Shown in pieces: positions 1-8,260 of a stretch of 64,000 bases of DNA; within the stretch, counting starts at the first letter, position 1; each line of letters opens with the position of its first letter. The notes under the pieces were generated by a model, which saw nothing but the letters and a program-made list of their open reading frames with translations, ran no database searches and was not told where the DNA came from. This stretch comes from Flavobacterium ustbae. Its GTDB lineage: Bacteria; Bacteroidota; Bacteroidia; Flavobacteriales; Flavobacteriaceae. The position numbers were made by a program, and so were the translations under genes. The stretch spans positions 1-64,000 of the forward strand of contig NZ_RPOC01000008.1 of the NCBI RefSeq assembly GCF_003946915.1. The letters run 5' to 3'.

Positions 1-68
1 TGCTTCTTTAAAACCAATTCTACGCATTCTAACTTAAATGCATAGTCATACTTTACTTTTCTTTCCAT
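1..68 (-). CDS. IS3-family transposase OrfA, N-terminus (cut by window edge)
   Basis: The minus strand from the ATG at 66-68 reads MERKVKYDYAFKLECVELVL and runs off the window. This resembles the start of the helix-turn-helix OrfA protein of IS3-family elements in flavobacteria. The stretch just upstream (69-110) looks like an IS end, which supports the call. Only 22 codons are visible, so whether the element is intact cannot be judged. Confidence 0.6.
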   Translation of the reverse strand, partial: MERKVKYDYAFKLECVELVLKK

Positions 69-110
69 AAAAATGCCCCAAATAGTGTCTAACTTTTTGG
101 GGCATGTTCA
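69..110 (-). mobile_element. Terminal inverted repeat region of an IS3-family (IS150-like) element
   Basis: Read on the minus strand from 110, the sequence begins TGAACATGCCCCAAAAAGTT followed by AGACAC. This is the TG-starting, CCCCAAAAAGT-containing type of end seen in IS150-group elements. The block also folds on itself (GCCCC and GGGGC). The outer boundary is inferred as 110. The other end and any target duplication lie outside the window. Confidence 0.55.
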
Positions 111-130
111 TTTAGAGGCTTTTTTTTGTT
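111..130 (+). terminator. Right half of a terminator hairpin split by the IS
   Basis: TTTAGAGGCTTTTTTTT directly abuts the IS end. It matches the 3' arm and T-run of the complete terminator at 2819-2854, but no GCCTCTAAA arm precedes it here. The IS therefore probably landed in the loop of an older terminator. Confidence 0.4.
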
Positions 131-189
131 AAAATTTTATTTAACAAAAAGACAGTTTTAATTATATATTAGCAGTATAAATTTAACCT

Positions 190-2808
190 ATGAGAAAACT
201 CTACATTTTTTTATTTTTATTAGCTCCATTTTTTATTCAGGCACAAATTGTAAACATACCTGATCCTGTCTTTAAGAGAATTATTTTATATTTTTCTTCA
301 CCAAAAGACTTAGCCGGAAATTCAATTCGAACAATTGATATCAATAACGACGGAGAAATTCAAGAAAGTGAAGCTTTGCAAATTAGTTCTTTAACACTAA
401 ATAAGGTTAACGGTGAATCTCCTATCTCATCATTAGAAGGGATTTCAAAGTTTCCGAATTTAAAATTTTTAGAATGTAGAAGTAATAATATTACTTCTCT
501 CGATCTAACCAATTCACCTTATCTGGAAGAGCTGGATTGTTCTAGTAATGCATTAACGTCTTTGAAAATTGAAAACTTGATTAATTTAAAAATATTAAAA
601 TGTCATTATAATCAAATTACGTTATTGAATATAAGTAAATTAAGTAGTCTGAAGAATTTATTTTGCTATGGAAATCTGATTGAAAATTTAGATTTTTCTT
701 CTGCGAAAGACCTTGAATTTTTAGACTGTGGAAGTAACAAATTGACATTTTTAAACGTAAGTAATCTTAAGGAATTAACTACTTTAAGAGCTTATTGGTG
801 TGGAAATTTGACTTCCGTAAATTTATTAGGATCAACCAATTTAACAGAAATTGATTTTAAAGAAAGTGCTTTAGAATCTTTAAATTTATCAGGTTTAACA
901 AAACTGGTCAATTTAAATTGTAGATATAATAAACTAACTTCATTGGATGTTACAGGTTTGGATAGTCTCTTATCATTAGATTGTGCATACAATAAGCTAT
1001 CTTCTCTGAACGTAAAAAACATGGCTAATTTAGGAGGTTTGGATTGTAGCTGGAATAAGTTGCCTTCATTAGATTTAACAGGACTGGTTAATCTTGGAAG
1101 CTTAGACTGTAGAGGGAATTTGATTGCAAATTTAGATGTGAAAAAGTGCAAAAATATTTCGGTTTTAGCTTGTGGTGGCAATAAGATGACAATATTGGAT
1201 GTTTCAGGAATGAACAAACTAACTAATTTGTCTTGCGGAGGGAATAAAGAACTTATATGGTTAATTATGAAAAGTGGTTCTACGCTCTCTACAAAAGGGG
1301 ATTATACGTACGATTTTTTTGAATTCGGCTCGAATCCTAAATTGAGATATATTTGCGCAGATGAAGGACAAATATATCAGACCAAACGTCATATGGCAAC
1401 TTATGGCTACACAAATTGTGAGATAAATTCGTATTGTAGTTTTACACCGGGAGGCGACTTTAACTCAGTAACTGGAAAAGTAACATTTGATGAAAATTCT
1501 AATGGTTGTGATAACGCAGATAGAGTTGTTCCTAATTTAAAGTTATCAATTGATGAAACTTATGGATATAATTATAACTCTATTTCTGATGCATCTGGAA
1601 ACTATTTTCTTCCAATTTTAAATGGAACTTATAAAATTACTCCTGTAGTTGAAAATCCAAATTATTTTACAGTTTCGCCACCATCGTTTGATGTTAATTT
1701 TCAGGCATTAACAGGTTCAATTAGTCAGCATTTTTGTATTACGCCCAATAATACACATACAGATTTAGAAATTGTTCTATTGCCTCTTGAAGCAGCTAGA
1801 CCTGGTTTTGATGTTAAGTACAAACTCGTAATTAAGAACAAGGGAAATACTACAGAATCTGGAACATTAAAACTTAATTTTAATGATGCAGTTTTAGATT
1901 TTCTAAGTTCTAATTCAAATTTTTCGAATAAAACCGAAAACAATATTTTTTGGAATTTCAGTGGTTTAAAACCCTTAGAAAAAAGAGAAATTATAGTTGT
2001 ATTTAATGTAAATGCACCAACAGAAATACCTGCGGTAAATTCTGGCGATATTTTGAAGTTTGTTGCAACAGTAAATTCACAAAGAACAGATGAGTATAAC
2101 TTAGATAATATTTTTCAATTCAATCACACAGTCGTAGGATCTTTTGATCCAAATGATAAAACTTGTTTGGAAGGCACTGTTGTTAACCCCTCTCTTATTG
2201 GTCAATATTTGCATTATATGATTCGTTTTGAAAATACAGGCAATTATATGGCACAAAACATTGTAGTAAAAGACATTATTGATTCTGCTAAATTTGATAT
2301 TTCAACCTTAACTCCAACAAGCTCAAGTCATTCTTATGTAACCAAAATTTCTGGAAACATAGTAGAGTTTGTTTTTGAGGACATTCAACTTCCTTTTGAC
2401 GATGCAAATAATGATGGATACATTGCATTCAAAATCAAAACAAAACCAGCACTTGCGATTGGAAGTTCTATAGCAAATGAAGCTAATATTTATTTTGATT
2501 ATAATTTTCCAATACTAACAAACAAAGCTATTTCTACTTTTAAAACACTTGGCACTGAAGATTTTATTTTTTCAGATTATTTTACGGTTTATCCAAACCC
2601 GGCAAATTCCTTTTTAAATATAAATTCAACTCAAAATATAGAAATATACTCAAGTAGTGTTTACGATATTTTAGGGAGAATACATTTAGCAATTTCTAAT
2701 CAAAAATCAGGAGCTAAAATTGATATTTCAAGTCTTAAAGCAGGACAATATATCCTTAAAATAAATTCAGATAAAGGAACTTCAAGTGTTAAGTTTATCA
2801 AGAGTTAA
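190..2808 (+). CDS. Secreted leucine-rich-repeat protein with type IX secretion C-terminal tail
   Basis: The 872-residue protein starts with a signal peptide (MRKLYIFLFLLAPFFIQAQ). Residues about 80-355 form a run of roughly 21-residue leucine-rich repeats of the pattern LxxLDCSxNxLTSLDVSGL, with a conserved Cys in most repeats. A Carboxypeptidase-regulatory-like segment (about 425-510) and DUF11-like beta-sandwich segments follow (about 515-785, with the FDPNDK motif common in this family). The end carries YPNPANSFLNI and a beta-rich tail typical of type A T9SS sorting domains. It is probably exported across the outer membrane and surface-attached or released. The ligand is unknown. A strong terminator follows, so it appears monocistronic. 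Confidence 0.85.
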   Translation: MRKLYIFLFLLAPFFIQAQIVNIPDPVFKRIILYFSSPKDLAGNSIRTIDINNDGEIQESEALQISSLTLNKVNGESPISSLEGISKFPNLKFLECRSNNITSLDLTNSPYLEELDCSSNALTSLKIENLINLKILKCHYNQITLLNISKLSSLKNLFCYGNLIENLDFSSAKDLEFLDCGSNKLTFLNVSNLKELTTLRAYWCGNLTSVNLLGSTNLTEIDFKESALESLNLSGLTKLVNLNCRYNKLTSLDVTGLDSLLSLDCAYNKLSSLNVKNMANLGGLDCSWNKLPSLDLTGLVNLGSLDCRGNLIANLDVKKCKNISVLACGGNKMTILDVSGMNKLTNLSCGGNKELIWLIMKSGSTLSTKGDYTYDFFEFGSNPKLRYICADEGQIYQTKRHMATYGYTNCEINSYCSFTPGGDFNSVTGKVTFDENSNGCDNADRVVPNLKLSIDETYGYNYNSISDASGNYFLPILNGTYKITPVVENPNYFTVSPPSFDVNFQALTGSISQHFCITPNNTHTDLEIVLLPLEAARPGFDVKYKLVIKNKGNTTESGTLKLNFNDAVLDFLSSNSNFSNKTENNIFWNFSGLKPLEKREIIVVFNVNAPTEIPAVNSGDILKFVATVNSQRTDEYNLDNIFQFNHTVVGSFDPNDKTCLEGTVVNPSLIGQYLHYMIRFENTGNYMAQNIVVKDIIDSAKFDISTLTPTSSSHSYVTKISGNIVEFVFEDIQLPFDDANNDGYIAFKIKTKPALAIGSSIANEANIYFDYNFPILTNKAISTFKTLGTEDFIFSDYFTVYPNPANSFLNINSTQNIEIYSSSVYDILGRIHLAISNQKSGAKIDISSLKAGQYILKINSDKGTSSVKFIKS

Positions 2809-2818
2809 AACTAAAATA

Positions 2819-2854
2819 AAAAAAGCCTCTAAAAATTTTTTTTAGAGGCTTTTA
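2819..2854 (+). terminator. Bidirectional intrinsic terminator between LRR gene and kinase gene
   Basis: Stem AAAAGCCTCTAAAAA / TTTTTTAGAGGCTTTT with T-runs in both directions. It sits between the convergent LRR gene and deoxynucleoside kinase gene. Confidence 0.85.
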
Positions 2855-2883
2855 TATTTGTGTAAATCTGTGTAATTCGTGTT

Positions 2884-3498
2884 CTAAAACAACCCGTTTA
2901 ATTCAGCATCAATTCTATTAATGATATCTCCTAAATCTTCTGGATTATCAACAAAATTGATGTTATCTACATCAATAATCAATAATTTTCCTTTTGAGTA
3001 AGTCTGAATCCAAGCTTCGTATCTTTCGTTCAAACGGCTTAGATAGTCAATAGAAATTGAGTTTTCGTATTCGCGTCCGCGTTTATGGATTTGACCAACC
3101 AAATTCGGAATGGAGCTTCTTAAATAAATCAATAAATCTGGAGCTTTAACCAAAGATTCCATTAATTCAAATAAAGAAGTATAATTTTCAAAATCACGAC
3201 TTGTCATTAATCCCATTGCATAAAGATTGGGAGCAAAAATATGCGCATCTTCGTAAATCGTTCTGTCCTGAATGATTTTTTTTCCGCTTTCGCGAATTTG
3301 CTGCACCTGGCGAAAACGACTGTTCAGGAAATAGATCTGAAGATTAAACGACCAGCGCTCCATTTGATGGTAAAAATCATCCAGATATGGATTATCAACT
3401 ACATCTTCATAATGGGGTTCCCATTTAAAATGTTTGGCTAATAATTTGGTCAGAGTGGTTTTTCCTGCGCCTATATTTCCTGCTATTGCTATGTGCAT
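2884..3498 (-). CDS. Deoxynucleoside kinase (deoxyadenosine/deoxyguanosine kinase family)
   Basis: This 204-residue kinase phosphorylates deoxynucleosides for the salvage pathway. The P-loop GNIGAGKTT lies at residues 8-16. The family's ERW (48-50) and the DRTIYED stretch (78-84, the DRS-type motif) follow, and an arginine-rich lid-like segment (KRGREYE) lies near 140. Its length matches bacterial dNKs. Its start overlaps the stop of the upstream gene by one base (TAATG), so the two are probably translationally coupled. Which deoxynucleoside is preferred cannot be read from the sequence. Confidence 0.88.
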   Translation of the reverse strand: MHIAIAGNIGAGKTTLTKLLAKHFKWEPHYEDVVDNPYLDDFYHQMERWSFNLQIYFLNSRFRQVQQIRESGKKIIQDRTIYEDAHIFAPNLYAMGLMTSRDFENYTSLFELMESLVKAPDLLIYLRSSIPNLVGQIHKRGREYENSISIDYLSRLNERYEAWIQTYSKGKLLIIDVDNINFVDNPEDLGDIINRIDAELNGLF

Positions 3499-4313
3499 TA
3501 CGGTGTTACGATTTTATAATTTGAAATATCTGTAGCTGTAAAAATAGATAAAATTTGGTCTTTGTAATAAAAATTGTCAAAGGTTTTTTCTAAAACTTTA
3601 ATTTCAGAAATGTTCTCACCGCCTGTTTTATTAATCTCTTTCAGAAACAATAGATTAGCCTTGCTGAAAATATATTTTGAATTAGTGATGATTTCCATTT
3701 TATCAAAATCGCCAACGTTGCCCAGCGAAGTTATTTTTCCGAAAATATCGCAGGAATACCAATTGTTTTTTTTGTCAATCCAATAAAACGTATTAAAATC
3801 GGTTTGATAATATTTAATCGGTTCTGTCAAGGGGATTGAAACTGTTTTGTATTCATTTTTTAAATAATCAAACAACCCTATTTGTTGGTTGAGAGTGTTA
3901 TAAATCCACAATTGATTTTGAGTTGACATTCCGATTGCGCTTACAACAATTGGAGTTGGATTTTGAGAAAAATTAATTTCGGTCATTTTATTGAGTTGGT
4001 TATCCAGTAAAATAACGCTATTGAAATCTTCATAAAACAAAACCATTTTTAATGGATTCTGAAGATCGACTTTTGTGATTTTTCCCAACGAAATATTTTT
4101 GTATTCAAAGATTTCTTTTCCTTTTATTTTACTAAAAATATTGTTTGTTATTTGATAGGAATATCCAAAAGCGTCATATCCTAAAAATGTATCGGAAGTA
4201 TTTTTGTATTGCGAAATTAAAGTCGGATTTACATCCAAATCCTGAGCAGAAAGTGCATGAAAAGAGCAGAAAAGAAATAGGAAGTATAAAATTTTTTGCA
4301 CAGTTTCAAGCAT
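3498..4313 (-). CDS. Exported hypothetical protein, possible beta-propeller-like fold
   Basis: The 271-residue protein has a signal peptide (residues 1-23, ending SFHALSAQ). The rest is beta-rich with recurring hydrophobic and aromatic strands separated by NN and KN turns, suggesting a WD/NHL-like propeller. I see no catalytic motif. It is the first gene of a two-gene unit with the deoxynucleoside kinase, whose start overlaps its stop. It resembles conserved flavobacterial proteins of unknown role seen next to this kinase. The link to nucleotide salvage is only positional. Confidence 0.6.
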   Translation of the reverse strand: MLETVQKILYFLFLFCSFHALSAQDLDVNPTLISQYKNTSDTFLGYDAFGYSYQITNNIFSKIKGKEIFEYKNISLGKITKVDLQNPLKMVLFYEDFNSVILLDNQLNKMTEINFSQNPTPIVVSAIGMSTQNQLWIYNTLNQQIGLFDYLKNEYKTVSIPLTEPIKYYQTDFNTFYWIDKKNNWYSCDIFGKITSLGNVGDFDKMEIITNSKYIFSKANLLFLKEINKTGGENISEIKVLEKTFDNFYYKDQILSIFTATDISNYKIVTP

Positions 4314-4476
4314 TAAAAATTGATTTACAAGAGTACCAAATTACAAAAAACTCTCCTTAAAATTTCAAATTTAAGACTTAAACCTTTTTTAATTCTAATA
4401 GTCTAAAAAATAGCTGATTCTATCTATGTCTTAGTGCAGTTAATAGATTTAGTTTTTAGGAGTTTAAAATAAATAA

Positions 4477-4484
4477 TACATTTG
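4477..4484 (+). promoter_or_regulatory. -7 promoter element for GLPGLI/TonB pair
   Basis: TACATTTG matches the Bacteroidetes -7 consensus TAnnTTTG and lies 44 bases before the ATG at 4528. The -33 element is only a weak TTTAG at 4455-4459. Confidence 0.5.
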
Positions 4485-4527
4485 AATGTAAGTTTTCTCG
4501 GATTTACTCACTTTTAAAGAAAATGAA

Positions 4528-5415
4528 ATGAAAAAAATAATTTTTTATATGGCATTGATGCTTGTTTCTACGCAAATTCAAGCGCAAAAAGACTTTCAGG
4601 GAATGGCTGTTTACGAGTCTAAAACACAAGCTCCCAAGTTTGAAGGAATGCGCGGTAATAGAGACATTACGCCAGAAATGCAGAAAAATATGGAAGAGCG
4701 AATGAAAAAATTGCTCGAAAAAACATTTATTTTAAATTTTGACAAATCGGCATCTATCTATAAAGAAGAAGAAAAATTAGAAGCTCCAGGCCAACAACAG
4801 GGCGGTTTTCGAGTTATGTTTGGTTCGCTAACAGGCGGTGGCGGAACTTTTTATAAAGATGTAAAAGCAAAATCGTATACGGTAGATAAGGAATTTATGG
4901 GTAAAGAATTTCTTGTGGTGGATTCTCTGCCAAAATTAAACTGGAAATTGGAACAGGAAACCAAACAAATTGGTGGTTATAACTGTTTTAAAGCTACAGC
5001 GGTAAAACAAGCAAGCAAAACCGATTTTAGAAATTTCAGACCTAAAAAGGAAGACGATAAGAAAGACGAAGCCAAAAAAACTTCTGGAGATACCAAAACA
5101 AATTTTGTAGATAACTTCGAAATACCAAAAGAAATAGTGGTAACGGCTTGGTACACACCAGAAATTCCTGTAAATCAAGGGCCGGAGAATTATTGGGGAC
5201 TTCCTGGTTTAATTCTAGAGATCAACGACGGAACTACGACTATTTTGTGTTCTAAAATTGTTTTGAATGCCAAAGATAAAGTAGAAATAAAACCATCTAA
5301 AAAAGGAAAAGTAGTTTCGCAGAAAGAATATGACGAAACGGTAATTAAAAAAATGGAAGAATTTAGAGAAATGAACCGTAATAGACAAGGCGGACCACCA
5401 CAGATGGGAAGATAA
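4528..5415 (+). CDS. GLPGLI family secreted protein
   Basis: The 295-residue protein has a signal peptide (MKKIIFYMALMLVSTQIQAQ) and the family-defining NYWGLPGLIL motif near residue 230. It has a Lys/Asp-rich charged insert (about 170-195) and a Gly/Pro-rich end. GLPGLI proteins are Bacteroidetes-specific periplasmic or outer-membrane-associated proteins of unknown activity, usually encoded beside a TonB-type outer-membrane protein, as here (57-base gap). A functional pair is inferred, perhaps peptide or metal handling. Confidence 0.85.
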   Translation: MKKIIFYMALMLVSTQIQAQKDFQGMAVYESKTQAPKFEGMRGNRDITPEMQKNMEERMKKLLEKTFILNFDKSASIYKEEEKLEAPGQQQGGFRVMFGSLTGGGGTFYKDVKAKSYTVDKEFMGKEFLVVDSLPKLNWKLEQETKQIGGYNCFKATAVKQASKTDFRNFRPKKEDDKKDEAKKTSGDTKTNFVDNFEIPKEIVVTAWYTPEIPVNQGPENYWGLPGLILEINDGTTTILCSKIVLNAKDKVEIKPSKKGKVVSQKEYDETVIKKMEEFREMNRNRQGGPPQMGR

Positions 5416-5472
5416 ATTTTATCAAATTCCAAATTTTAAATTTCCAAATTCCAAAAATCCAAGTTTCTCATA

Positions 5473-8166
5473 ATGAATAAAATACTTTTCATTTTTATTT
5501 TGCTTTTTACTTCTATCGGTTTTTCTCAAAGTGTTCGTTTTGATGGTTTAATTCAGGATGAACAGAAAAATCCGTTGGAAATGGCCAACATTATGGCTAT
5601 AAATAATGGAACGAAAGCCATGGATTCATACGGAATTACGAATGATAAAGGTAAATTCCAGCTTACGTTAAAACCAAATACTGCTTATACTATAAAAGTA
5701 AGTTATTTGGGAATGAAATCGAAGGAAATCACGGTTTCTACCAAAGCCGAAAATATGACGCAAAACATCGTTCTGGATGGAGCGGGAATTGAATTGGAAG
5801 GCGTTGAAATTGTACGTGAAATGCCTGTTTCTATAAAAGGAGATACCATTGTGTATAATGCAGATTCTTTTAAAACCGGAACCGAAAGAAAGTTGGAAGA
5901 CGTACTGAAAAAACTTCCTGGTGTTGAGGTAAATGCCGACGGAGAAATTGAAGTGGAAGGAAAAAAAGTCAGCAAATTAATGGTCGAAGGAAAAGATTTT
6001 TTTGACGGAGATACTAAATTGGGCGTTAAAAATATTCCGGCAGACGCAATTGATAAAGTTCAGGTTTTAAGAAATTACAATGAAATAAGTCAGTTGAAAG
6101 GCCTTGAAAACGATCAGGATAATCTGGCGATGAATATCAAACTGAAAGAAGGAAAAAAGAACTTTTGGTTTGGAGATGTGACCGCAGGAATTGGAGTTGC
6201 AGAATTGGACAGTCGGTATATTATAAATCCGAAATTATTCTATTACAGCCCAAAATACAGTATCAATTTAATTACCAATTTTAATAATATTGGCGAATTA
6301 CCGCTCACGGCGCAAGATTATTTCAAATTTACGGGCGGATTTAAAAATATGATGAAAAAGGGCGGAAGCAGTTTTAATGTTTCTTCCAATGATTTGGGAA
6401 TTTCATTGCTAAGAAATAATCGTGCTAAAGAAATTGAAACCAAATTTGGCGCAACCAACTTTGCTTATTCTGTTAATAAAGCTTGGAATTTAAGTGGTTT
6501 TGGAATTCTTTCTACTTCAAAAACTCAATTAGAAACCAAATCTCAAACTACGATTTTAGATTCTGGAGATCAGCAGAAAAGAGATGAAAATACAAGTCAG
6601 AAAAATAATCTTGGACTTTTTAAACTGAGTTCGACTTATAAACCAAGCGATAAATTTCAGTTCGATTATGATATTCTAACCAAACTGACCAAACAAGAAG
6701 AATATTCAGATTTATTTCGAGAACAGATTGTACAAAATATCGCTGATTCGGAAACTATTTTTACCACAAAAAAGCAAGATCCAACTTCCATTAATCAGAA
6801 TTTGAATTTGTACTACACACAGAGTGCCAAGAATATATTTGCTTTTGAAATGCAACACTTGTACCAAGATGAAAATCCTTTTTATAATGCTAATTTGCAA
6901 ACACTTCCGTTTGCGCTGTTGGGGTATATTACAGATCCGGCGCAAGCCCGAAATGATTATAATCAGGATCGTTTTGTAAAAACTAATAAACTGGATGCAA
7001 AACTGGATTATTATTATATGGTAACGCCAAAAAGCAACATCAATATTACTTTAGGAAATACGTATTCGTATCAAAACTTTAATTCTCATATTTTCCAAAT
7101 GTTGGATAATGGAGATCGAAATGATTTGAATGATTCTGAGAATAATAATGATGTCGATTACCGTTTTAATGATGCTTTTTTAGGTTTACATTATAAAATT
7201 CTAACGGGGAAATTTACTTTAACACCTGGTGTGAGTGTGCATACTTATCAAATGACAAACGGACAATTGGGAAACGATTATTCTCAAAATTTTGTAAAAG
7301 TGCTTCCAGATTTCTTTGCTTTATATCAAATCAAAAAATCAGAAACTTTGACGTATAATTTTTCTTTAACGAATGATTTTACCGATATCAATCAGTTGGC
7401 GGCGGGATATGTTTTGTCAGATTACAGCAGTTTATTCCGCGGAAATCGTTTCTTAGAAAATGCAACTTCTCAAGTACATACACTTCGTTATTTTAAATAC
7501 AATATGTTCAATTTCGAGAATATTTTTGCCAATGCCACTTATACGAGAAAAGTAGATGCCATTAAAACACAGGCTAATTTCGACGGAATTAATCAGTCTT
7601 CTGTTCCTTATAATTCGAATTTAGCCGACGAAACTTTGTCTGGAATGGGAGCTTACGGACGTTCTTTTTTAAAAAACTATAAAGCCTCGGTTAATGCAAG
7701 TTTGAATTGGTCCAAATTCAACAACATTCAAAACAACGATTTGAGAACTACTGAAAGTTTTGTACAGAGTTATACCGTAAGAGCTTCTACAAATTATAAA
7801 AATTTACCTAACATTGAATTTGGATATAATCTTTTGGTTAATAAATACAGTGGTTCTACATTTTATACCGACAAACCTTTCGCAAAATTAGATTACTATT
7901 TCTTAGACAGTTTTTCTTTTGTTTCAGAATATGAGTTTTACCATTATTATAACGGAGATAAATCGGTCGATAACGAATATGATTTCCTGAGTGCCAGTTT
8001 AATCTACCAGAAAAAGAATAGCAAATGGGAATATAAAGTTTCTGCAACCAATCTTCTGAATACAACTTATCTTAATGATGACAGTTTTTCGCAGTTTTCA
8101 ACCCGTGTTTCTCAATATACGGTGCAACCTAGATATATCATTTTTTCTATAAAATACAATTTGTAG
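5473..8166 (+). CDS. TonB-dependent-receptor-like outer-membrane beta-barrel protein
   Basis: The 897-residue protein starts with a signal peptide ending GFSQ. A Carboxypeptidase-regulatory-like domain spans about 20-105, followed by a plug-like region (about 115-225, with LEDVLKKLPGVEVNADGEI) and a long beta-barrel with many aromatic-ended strands to the C-terminus (IIFSIKYNL). This is the OMP_b-brl family architecture common in flavobacteria. It probably imports or exports a substrate together with the preceding GLPGLI protein. The substrate cannot be inferred. The two genes are likely co-transcribed. Confidence 0.82.
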   Translation: MNKILFIFILLFTSIGFSQSVRFDGLIQDEQKNPLEMANIMAINNGTKAMDSYGITNDKGKFQLTLKPNTAYTIKVSYLGMKSKEITVSTKAENMTQNIVLDGAGIELEGVEIVREMPVSIKGDTIVYNADSFKTGTERKLEDVLKKLPGVEVNADGEIEVEGKKVSKLMVEGKDFFDGDTKLGVKNIPADAIDKVQVLRNYNEISQLKGLENDQDNLAMNIKLKEGKKNFWFGDVTAGIGVAELDSRYIINPKLFYYSPKYSINLITNFNNIGELPLTAQDYFKFTGGFKNMMKKGGSSFNVSSNDLGISLLRNNRAKEIETKFGATNFAYSVNKAWNLSGFGILSTSKTQLETKSQTTILDSGDQQKRDENTSQKNNLGLFKLSSTYKPSDKFQFDYDILTKLTKQEEYSDLFREQIVQNIADSETIFTTKKQDPTSINQNLNLYYTQSAKNIFAFEMQHLYQDENPFYNANLQTLPFALLGYITDPAQARNDYNQDRFVKTNKLDAKLDYYYMVTPKSNINITLGNTYSYQNFNSHIFQMLDNGDRNDLNDSENNNDVDYRFNDAFLGLHYKILTGKFTLTPGVSVHTYQMTNGQLGNDYSQNFVKVLPDFFALYQIKKSETLTYNFSLTNDFTDINQLAAGYVLSDYSSLFRGNRFLENATSQVHTLRYFKYNMFNFENIFANATYTRKVDAIKTQANFDGINQSSVPYNSNLADETLSGMGAYGRSFLKNYKASVNASLNWSKFNNIQNNDLRTTESFVQSYTVRASTNYKNLPNIEFGYNLLVNKYSGSTFYTDKPFAKLDYYFLDSFSFVSEYEFYHYYNGDKSVDNEYDFLSASLIYQKKNSKWEYKVSATNLLNTTYLNDDSFSQFSTRVSQYTVQPRYIIFSIKYNL

Positions 8167-8260
8167 TATTTTTGGTGCCAATATTGCGTGTTTTTGTGAT
8201 TTGTTTAATGAAGAATCAAATATCTTTGTGATTCTATTATTAACCACCAAAATTTAAATT

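Noticed and set aside
792-1217. 141-codon minus-strand ORF inside the LRR gene
   Set aside because: Shadow of the leucine-rich repeats. The repetitive sequence produces a long antisense frame.
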